A DNA stretch of 64,000 nucleotides, from NCBI RefSeq assembly GCF_002575655.3, contig NC_053039.3, forward strand, positions 244,630,622 through 244,694,621, written 5' to 3'. Below, one piece after another: positions 55,602-64,000 of the stretch. The first letter of the stretch is position 1, and every line of letters starts with the position of its first letter. This DNA is from Aegilops tauschii subsp. strangulata (lineage: Eukaryota; Streptophyta; Magnoliopsida; Poales; Poaceae). The translations under genes and the position numbers were made by a program. The notes under the pieces are model-generated. The model was not told the origin of the DNA. It did no database searches and saw only the letters and a list, made by a program, of their open reading frames with translations.

Positions 55602-56783
55602 ATGCCGCGTGGAGGCAGCAGCAGTCAAGCTGGTGAAGATGCCCCTGTCCGTCGTTCCGCAAGACAGGCAGGACATTCCCCTGAACCATACCAGCCACCT
55701 CCGCCTCCGCCGCCACAACCGCCATCCACCGAGCAAATCCTGCGAATGTTTGAAGAAAGAAGGAACAACGATCTGCTGGAAATACTGAAAAGTGTACAAG
55801 TTATGGTTGGGCAGAATGGAAACCAGAATGGCCATCATTCCAAGCTATCAGATTTTCAGCGAACCAAGCCTCCCAGTTTCAGCCATGCTACTGATCCTTT
55901 GGATGCTGACAATTGGCTAAGGACTATTGAGCGAAAGCTGGAGATTGCTCGCACAGACGACGGGGACAAGGTTCCCTTTGCAACGCATTATCTCGAAGGA
56001 GCTGCCGCTATATGGTGGGATAATGCCAAAGCAATATGGCCTGCCGACGAGGAAATTATTGGACAAAATTCAAGGATCATTTCCGCAAGTATCATATTCC
56101 CTCCGGAGTCATGAAGATCAAGCAACGCGAATTTCTCGCTCTCACTCAAGGCAGCATGACCGTCGCCGAGTACCTGAATAAATTCAACCATCTGGCCCGC
56201 TATTCTCTCCACGATGTGGCCACAGAAGAGCGGAAGATCGATCGGTTCCTTGGAGGCCTAAATCAACATCTCCGGTGCACTCTCAGTATGTTTGACTTCC
56301 CGGATTTCCTGACCCTGGTGAACAAGGCCCTAATCGCCGAGAGGGAACACAAGCTCCTGCACGACAACAAGCCAGTTGCTAATGACCACAAGCGCAAATT
56401 CGAGCCCAAGAAGGATATGCAAGCAGTGCAAAAGGCTCGTACATGGCAACAAACTCGGGTGGAGTACAAACCCAATTGGCAGCAGAACGTCAACAACACT
56501 ACTACACAAGTCAAGAATGTCGTGACCAGACCGGTGCGCGACGATTGCCAGCGCAACAATTCATGCTTCAGCTGTGGTCAAACCGGACACTACGCCCGGC
56601 AGTGTCCCAAGATCACCAAGCACGGCGCTCCATTTCAGCCGCAAGTCAACTACATGGAGCAGTATTCCGCCCCCGATATAATCCAAGGGCAAGTTCATCA
56701 CATCTCCGCAGACGAAGCCCAAGAGGACCCAGAAGTCGTCATTGGTATGTTTCTCATTAACGACATACCCGCCGTAATTTTAT
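55602..56783 (+). pseudogene. Chromovirus gag pseudogene
   Basis: ATG at 55,602 starts MPRGGSSSQAGEDAPVRRSA. The gag core follows (DPLDADNWLRTIERKLEIAR, EGAAAIWWDNAKA). A one-base frame change near 56,055 moves it to the frame coding FKDHFRKYHIPSGVMKIKQR and the zinc knuckle CFSCGQTGHYARQC (about 56,567-56,608). Gag packages the RNA; this copy cannot make a full product without the shift. Confidence 0.85.
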
Positions 56784-59700
56784 TTGACTCTGGGGCTTCC
56801 CACTCTTTCATTTCGCGGGGTTTTTGCTTCCCAAAACATTTTTTCTTGCTCGATTTTGGGAAAACACATGCTGGTACAATCCCCGGGATCCATACTTAGA
56901 AGCAATCTCGTCTGCCGAAAATTGGAGATTGACATCAAGGGCGTCAAGTTTCCAACATCATTGATACTCATCGATTCCAACAAATTGGATGTCATTCTGG
57001 GCATGAATTGGTTAACCCAATACCAAGTCTGCATCAGCTGTGCGACCAGAGAAGTTACCCTGAAAAATATGGAAAGTCGCACCACAAGTTTTTATGCCCG
57101 CAAGCGCATCCCCACGAAGGATATGGTTTTCGTAGCCGTGGCAGAAGAAGTGGAATTAATCCCAGTGGTCAGCGAGTATCCAGATGTATTTCTAGAAGAA
57201 TTACCCGGCATGCCGCCAGACCGGGAATTGGAGTTCGCTATTGACCTGGTGCCTGGAACCAACCCGATACATAAGAAATATTATCGGATGCCCTCCTCGG
57301 AATTGGTGGAATTGAAGAAACAACTGGATGAGATGCTGCAAAAAGGATACATTTGTCCAAGTTCTTCCCCATGGGGATCACCAGCAATCTTCGTGGACAA
57401 AAGGATGGCAGTCTACGAATGTGCGTCGACTACCGACAGCTGAATGACGTCACCATTAAAAACAAGTATCCACTGCCGAGGATTGACGATCTGTTTGATC
57501 AACTCAGTGGGGCCAAAGTATTCTCAAAGATTGATTTGAGGACAGGATATCACCAACTCAAGATTAAGAAGGAAGATATTCCTAAGACCGCGTTCACCAC
57601 TCGATACGGTCTTTACGAATACACCTTTATGTCCTTCGGCCTCACCAACGCTCCTGCATTCTTTATGCATATGATGAACAAGGTGTTCATGGATTTCTTG
57701 GACAAATTCGTGGTGGTGTTTATTGACGACATCCTCATCTACTCCAAGAGCAAGGAAGAACATAAGGAGCATCTTCGGGCAGTTCTGCAAAGGCTTCGCG
57801 ATCATCAATTGTATGCCAAATTCAGCAAATGTGAGTTTTGGCTCCAGCAAGTGGAATTCCTCGGACATATCTCTCGGCAGAAGGAATCTCGGTGGACCCA
57901 AGCAAGGTAAAAGATGTACTTGATTGGTCCGCACCCACCACTGTCTCAGAGATCCGGAGTTTCCTTGGATTGGCCGGATATTACCGCCGTTTTATCGAAG
58001 GATTTTCCAAGATCGCCAAGCCGATGACTGAGCTCCTCAAGAAGGACAAGAAGTTCATATGGACTGAAGACTGCGAATGGAGCTTCAATGAGTTAAAAAC
58101 CAGGCTGACATCAGCACCCGTATTAACTCTTCCAGATATCTACCGCAGTTTCGATGTTTACTGCGACGCCTCCAGGAAAGGACTGGGGTGCGTACTCCTG
58201 CAAGATGGCAAAGTGGTGGCCTATGCATCTCGCCAACTGCGACAACATGAAGGAAATTATCCTACTCATGATTTGATATTGGTCGCGGTGGTGCATGCTT
58301 TGAAGATCTGGAGACACTATCTGATTGGAAAGAAGTGCCAGATATTCACCGACCATAAAAGTCTCAAGTATATATTCACTCAGCCCGACTTGAACCTTCG
58401 ACAGCGAAGATGGCTCGAGTTGGTTAAGGACTATGACGTCGGAATAAATTATCACCCGGGCAAAGCTAATGTGGTGGCTGACGCCCTCAGTCGCAAACCA
58501 GCCAGCCTTAATGCTCTAATGGGTTCCTTACCTCCGGAGCTTTATGAATAAATCAGGTAGCTAAACTTCGTGATCACCGACGCTCGTCTTACCAATATAT
58601 TGGAAGTTGTTCCTACTCTTGAAAAAGAAATCCGAAGAGCTCAAGCGGATGATAAGGTGCTATGGATATACATTTAGAAGCTGCACCAAGGGCAAGCACC
58701 GGATTTCACTATGGACCAGCAGGGTTCGCTAAGGTTCCGAGGAAGACTTTGCGTACCCAACCAAGACAATTTGAAGAAGAAAATATTGGCGGAAGCACAT
58801 GAAGCACCATACTCAATCCATCCCGGTGGTACCAAGATGTATGAGGATCTCCGTCAGATATTCTGGTGGGATGGAATGAAGAAAGACATCGCGTATTTTG
58901 TGGCCTGCTGTGATGTCTACAATAAGGTAAAGGCGGAACACCAAAAACCCGCCGGACTCCTTCAGCCTCTGCCGGTATCCCAATGGAAATGGGACGATAT
59001 TTGCATGGACTTCATCACTGGATTACCAAGGTCTCATCGAGGAAACGACGTGATATGGGTCATAGTGGACACTCTAACTAAGGTGGCACACTTCATACCT
59101 ATCCAGACCACATACCGTGTAGATCAACTTGCACAGCTGTATGTATCTAGAATCGTCAGTCTGCATGGAGTACCCAAGACTATCACCTCCGACAGGGGAT
59201 CTCTATTCACATCCGCATTTTGGTCCCGACTTCATCAAGCCTTGGGGACCGCTCTGAAGTACAGCACGGCGTACCATCCTCAAACAGATGGACAGACTGA
59301 GCGAGTAAATCAAATACTCGAAGATATGCTCCGGGCATGCACATTGGCACAAGGAACCAAGTGGGAAGACTGTCTGCCCTACGCCGAGTTCTCCTACAAC
59401 AACAGTTTCCAGGCCAGCTTAAAGATGTCCCCCTATGAAGCTTTGTATGGCCGGAAATGCCACACCCCATTGAATTGGTCTCAAACCGGAGATAGCCGTA
59501 TTTTCGGGACTGATTTAATGCTCGAAGCAGAGAAGCAAGTCAAGGAGATCCGAGACAGACTGCAACTGGCCAAATCCCGACAGAAGAGATACTATGATGC
59601 CAAGCATCGTCAGATCAGCTTCGAACCCGGAGAACACGTATATCTCCGAGTCACCCCTATGAAAGGAGTCAAGAGGTTTCAGACCCGAGGAAAATTGGCA

Positions 59701-59814
59701 CCCAGATATATCGGTCCATTCCCCGTCATGACCAGAGTCGGAACAGTTGCCTACCAATTGGAATTGCCACCAGAATTGTCAGAAGTACACAACGTGTTCA
59801 CATCTCCCAGCTAA
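56755..59814 (+). pseudogene. Chromovirus pol pseudogene (protease, RT, RNase H, integrase)
   Basis: The protease motif LFDSGASHSFIS lies at about 56,779. RT has [11 protein letters not shown], the FIDDILIYS catalytic box (57,719 onward) and FSKCEFW. RNase H has [14 protein letters not shown] and ADALSRKP. Integrase has WKWDDICMDFITG, TSDRGSLFTS and the ILEDMLRA acidic residue. Its zinc finger reads CCDVYNKVK where the family normally has a second cysteine at the Tyr. Frame changes fall near 56,815, 57,395, 57,880, 58,550-58,700 and 59,800. Confidence 0.9.
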
Positions 59815-59849
59815 GAAGATGCATCTCGCCACCAGAGAAAAGGACTGAT

Positions 59850-60077
59850 ATGTCAGAGATAGAATTGGCTAAGGATTTGACTTATGAGGAAAAGCCAATC
59901 AGAATATTGGATCAGACAGAAAGTGTCACTCGCAGCAAAGAGATAAGATTTTACAAGGTTCAGTGGGAGCATCACACAGAAGGAGAAGCAACCTGGGAAA
60001 GAGAGGAATTTTTAAGAACTACATACCCAGAATGGTTTTCCCAAGAAACCGAATCTCGAGGACGAGATTCATTCTAA
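59850..60077 (+). pseudogene. Chromodomain of the chromovirus integrase
   Basis: The reading frame holds KPIRILDQTESVTRSKEIRF, then YKVQWEHHTEGEATWEREEF, the usual Tekay-type chromodomain with aromatic residues of the methyl-lysine cage. It is separated from integrase by a frame change near 59,800. Chromodomains steer insertion into heterochromatin in this group. Confidence 0.85.
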
Positions 60078-60089
60078 GTGGGGGAGGTT
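60076..60089 (+). other. Polypurine tract of the chromovirus
   Basis: AAGTGGGGGAGGTT lies just before the 3' LTR start TGTGACAGCC. Confidence 0.8.
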
Positions 60090-61366
60090 TGTGACAGCCT
60101 GGATTTTGCCATCTCTCTTATTACCGGACTTGCCTTCTCTCTCTTTCCGGACATGGTTTTCATCGTGGTTTTTGCCCTGATTTGATTTGGAGTTTTGAAT
60201 CAATTCAAATGGACTTGTCACTTGGGCATATCCTTGGCTTTCACCCAAGTGACCTATCTACCTTATTCCTCCCACAAAGTCCCAAAATAATAAAATGAAT
60301 ATTTTTCCTAAAAACAAAATATTCATTTTTGTCTCTTAAGTTCATTTCAGAACTTTGTGTTCCAAAGCAACCTCAGTTTTTCTTGCTCAGAAAAATCTGA
60401 GGTAATCCCTAAATATTCTTAGGACCATGGCACATCTTCCCATGCAAAAATATTGCATCACTTTTTGTAATATTTTTGCTGTAGAAAATCTTTTCACTTC
60501 TGGACCAGAAATGCACTTTGTACAGCAAGTGCATTTTCCCTAAGCTTTTAGCCTTGATCTTGCTTGAGCTTAAACACCCTCCTAAGAAACCCTAAATCCC
60601 AGGAGATCAGCCCTAATGGCCTTCTAGAAGGTGGCCAAACTTGGCGACCAAGTTTCTGTACAGAAACTTGTCAGCTAAGTGGAGTCACTTCTGGTCAACC
60701 TTGGCACGAGCCATCACCTCTCCTAGACGTAGCACTGCACGGTCGAGAGTGTAGACAAGGTTTGGCTGCTCCTGGCCGTCGTTTTGACCATGCCAGCCTG
60801 GTGACCACGAGTGGACACGGTGCCTGGCATGCGTCTTGACGCGCTCTGGCTGGCGCCTTGCGCTCTGTTTTGCACGTGTGCATGCCAGCGCTCGCCTCCG
60901 ACTGCCACAACGCGCCACCACCCCGACCCATCACACTTGACCCCTCCCTGGCGCTCGTCGACGTCGGAGCCGCCGCAGCAAGTCTGGTCAAGTCGCGGCC
61001 AAAACGGCACAGTGCGCGCGTGTGCTTGTCCCCATCTCCAACCGCCTTCTGTGCTCGTCCGCGAGCGTGGGCACGCGCCGGCGTTGATGCTGCACCCTGT
61101 CCCCTCGCGTTGGAGCCTCTCGTCGACGTTCGCCGCGTGTCCAGAGCGCTCCGGCGGCGACACGTCCCCCCCTCTGCTCCGGCTATATAAAGCCACCCCG
61201 CCTCCCTCGCTAGCCACGCACCACTCCACACCACCTCCACGAGCACGTAGACGAGCTGCAGCCCGGTCGGGCAGGCCTCTGGCCGTCGCCCCGACCAGAG
61301 GACTCCGGCGATCCCCGCAGTCCAGCCGCCGCGCTCCGGTGCCTCTCGAGCTCAACCAGCTGCTTG
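60090..61366 (+). mobile_element. 3' LTR of the chromovirus, left 1277 bases
   Basis: Colinear with 50,828-52,102 and cut by the CACTA end after CAGCTGCTTG. The remainder of the LTR lies outside the window. Confidence 0.9.
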
Positions 61367-64000
61367 CACTACAAAAAAAGACACATCCGTGACATTTTGG
61401 GCCGAACGAATTTTTTTCTGTCATACATATGACACTTCTATGACGATAATTGTGACAAAACCTGGTATCATCATAGATGTGGTGGGCTCCTACTTCTATG
61501 ACAAAAAATCATGACAGAAAATGGGCTTTTCGTCCTGGGCGGGCCGGAGACGCAGCTGCATGACATTCTTTGGACCGTCCATGACGGAAAAAACCGTGGT
61601 AGAAGCGAGGGCGAGGAAAATTTCGGGGAGTTCCCGGTTACGGTGGGAGGTCGGGGGCCGAGCGATGCACGTTTCTCTCGTACGCGTACACGCGTGTGTG
61701 TGAGGCGTTGGCCCTAACTGAACCCGAGCGAGGCGTTGGGCTCTAACTGAACCCGAGCGATTGCACTGCAGGCTACACGTTACTGAACCCGAGCAATCGA
61801 TCGACGGCTGTTAACTGAACCCGATTGAGCGATTCCTTCGCTACTGCTGCTAACTGAAGCCGATCGATGCTGGCTCTGGATGAACAGTGAGCGTTGCTGG
61901 GGGGGTGCATGAACAGTTCCCGGTGGGGGTGGATGAACAAGACCCCGTGGTGTTGCCTCTGGATGAACAGGACCCCGATCGATCGAGCCAGTTGGGGCTG
62001 GATGAACAGGACCCCGTGGAGGGCAGGATGAACAGGACCACCCCGTGGAGGGCAGGATGAACAGGACCACCCCGTGGAGGGCTGGATGAACAGTAGCCCG
62101 TGGAGGGGTGATTGAACAGGAGCCCGTGGAGAGGGCTGGTTGAACAGTAGCCGGTGGAGTAGCGCGTGGTGGAGGCTGGATGAATAGGAGCCCGTGGATG
62201 AACAGTCACAGGTGGAGGCTGGAGGCGGTCGACGGTGGATGAACAGTAGCCCGTGCAGGCGGGAGGGGCTCGACGGTGGAGATGAACAGTGTCACGTGGA
62301 GTCCCGTTTTGCGGTACGCCACACCCCTCTCGATGAACAGGACCCCCGTTTCGACCGTAGCGCTCCAACACAAGTCCGTTTCCTCCGTTTTGCGGTACGC
62401 CACACCCCTCCCGATCAACAGGACCCCCGTTTCGACCGTAGGAGGTCCGTTTCCTCCATTTTGCGGTACGCCAAACCCCTCCCCATGAACACGACGCATT
62501 CCGTTGCCTCCCCATGAACACGACGCATTCCGTTGCCTCCCCATGAACACGACGACGACGATGTTTCTCCATTCCGACCTAGCCATGTACACGAGCCCTG
62601 GCTGTACGTATGCGCGAGTAGGCGTTCGAGACCCCGCCCGTATGTACACATACGTGGCCGTATTTTCTTTCTTGCACCCTGGCCGCTATACGTACATGTA
62701 CATGCTACGTGCGCGCCTCTACTACGACACGTACGCGCCTCTACATCCACCAGTATATATGTACGTACACATTCGCGACCAGAATGACAACGCTACGTAC
62801 GCTTCGACCAGGTGGGTCCCGACTGTCAGGCACTTCCTGCCTGCGAAGATGTAGCTGGTGGGTCCCAGTAGTCAGGGGGGCGAATCGTTTTTTTTTTGCC
62901 CGTACGCACTTCCCTGCGTGCGAAGATGTAGCTGGTGGGTCCCAGCTGTCAGGAGGAAATGTTTTTTCATGAAATACAGTGGCCTGTCTGGTGGGTCCCA
63001 GCTGTCAGGTGGAGGAATCATTATTTTCCGCGTAATAAGGAGGCACTTCCTTGCTGCGGCCGTGGACCCAGCTGTCAGCCTCTCCACATACAGTCCACGT
63101 CCGATGGAAGTCGTTCCTTGACCACGTTGACCATGCCGCGCCGAGAGCACCAGGGCGGTGGACGACGGCGAGGCCTAGGAAGGGGATGACGGGGAGCCGG
63201 GGAAGACACGTCAGTGGAAGCCCGCGCGGAGAGGAGTACGAGGGTTCACTGGTTCGGCTTCGGTGTGAGGCTGCCATCGCCGCAGGGCCTGGCCAGCGGT
63301 GGGAATAGTAGGGGGCGGTGAGGCCTCCGCGGCAGCACAGCCGGCCACGGGAGGCAGGAGCATGCGTCACGACCGGCGCTGCTTTGGGCGGCTGGAGCAA
63401 GAAGACCAGAGGTTGAAGAAGCACTACGGCCGTTGGATGGACATTGTACGGTCACTGGAGCTAGAATCGCTCATATTGACTATAGTTGACAAAGGCCCCC
63501 GTCCCAGTCAACTTAGTAGGCCTACAAGTCAGCCAACCACCATGGTGGGTCCCAGCTAGCAGGGGGAGTATTCATTTTTTGTGTGCGTAATAAGGAGGCA
63601 CTTCCTTGCGTGCGAAGATATAGCTGGTGGGTCCGAGCTGTCAGCGGCGGTAACGTTTTTTTTTTGCGAAATAGAGAGGCCCTTTCGGTGGGTCCCTGAT
63701 GTCAGGTGGAGGAATCATTATTTTGCACGTAATAAGGAGGCATTTCCTTGCGTGCGGCCGTGGACCCAGCTGTCAGCCTCTCCATGTACAGTCCACTTCA
63801 GATGCATGTCGGTCGTTGACCAGGCCGCGCCGAGAGCACCAGGGCGGTGGACGACGGCGAGGCCTAGGAAGGGAATGACACGGAGGCAGGGAAGACTCGG
63901 CAGTTGTTTCCCACGCGGAGGGGAGTACGACTGTACGAGGGTTTACTGGTACGTCTGCCGTCGCCGGAGAATAACAGCAGGTGTGGGTGAGTAGAGGGAT
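61367..64000 (+). mobile_element. CACTA DNA transposon, copy 2 (left end, runs off the window)
   Basis: CACTACAAAAAAAGACACAT begins at 61,367 after TTG (possible target duplication). It matches copy 1 from 15,875 nearly base for base over 170 bases, then shows the same subterminal motifs (61,715-62,290) and module markers (63,170 and 63,859, 689 apart). No transposase lies in the visible part. Confidence 0.85.

Larger units (their letters stand above)
50828..61366 (+). mobile_element. Chromodomain Ty3/gypsy retrotransposon (Tekay/Del type), 3' LTR interrupted
   Basis: The order is a 3557-bp 5' LTR, a tRNA-Met-type primer-binding site, an extra ORF, gag, protease, RT, RNase H, integrase, chromodomain, polypurine tract and 3' LTR. 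By eye the LTRs differ at about 3 per cent of positions over their first 560 bases. The pol has at least five frame changes and a stop, so the copy is inactive. A CACTA element entered the 3' LTR at 61,367. Confidence 0.9.

Overview
The window looks like nuclear DNA from a large-genome grass, most likely wheat or another Triticeae. It is a stack of nested transposable elements with a few decayed, gene-like islands. The support is the Angela/WIS/BARE-type copia LTR start, long wheat-type gypsy LTRs, CACTA ends, Stowaway MITE ends and spliced plant B3-domain exons. There is no bacterial organisation, rRNA or CRISPR.

Left part (1-13,091). The 3' half of a copia element with an open pol frame (3-2930) runs into its 3' LTR, which breaks at 3480. 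The sequence changes abruptly there to a reverse-oriented Tat-type gypsy element (3481-13,091). That element has a decayed pol and gag, a primer-binding site and a 5' LTR, and its 3' LTR is lost. A solo LTR (7736-9231, target duplication CCTTC) is nested in its pol.

Middle left (13,092-31,100). A short hypothetical minus-strand ORF and unclassified repeats lead to a CACTA transposon end (from 15,875) with subterminal repeats. Then comes a gene island on the minus strand. It holds two decayed B3 DNA-binding protein loci (about 21,005-20,012 and 24,809-22,208) and a broken coiled-coil gene (30,314-29,630). A similar block lies upstream of all three. A 3.6-kb solo LTR (25,107-28,737, duplication CTTAC) separates the second B3 locus from its block.

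Middle (31,100-50,827). Two diverged copies of one unclassified block lie here: 31,120-32,727 plus 43,763-44,290, and 46,505-48,850. Each carries its own unrelated tandem array. The first copy contains a Stowaway MITE, which is split by a non-autonomous LTR retrotransposon (32,736-43,605). That retrotransposon has no pol. It carries two tandem copies of a 3.6-3.9-kb module coding on the antisense strand for a Transposase_28-like, coiled-coil protein. Gene-like ORFs follow each block (about 45,213-45,797 and about 48,950-49,742), then a probable hAT-type fragment (49,794-50,827).

Right part (50,828-64,000). A chromodomain gypsy element (Tekay/Del type) with 3.56-kb LTRs, an extra ORF before gag and a multiply frameshifted gag-pol inserted into the hAT-like fragment (duplication TGCGA). 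A second copy of the same CACTA family entered its 3' LTR at 61,367 and runs off the window.

The order of nesting gives relative ages: hAT-like fragment, then chromovirus, then CACTA; Stowaway MITE, then antisense-ORF retrotransposon; Tat gypsy, then solo LTR. I see no intact cellular gene. The least ordinary structures are the duplicated antisense module with its internal polypurine tract, the extra ORF before gag in the chromovirus, and the shared upstream block of the B3/coiled-coil island.
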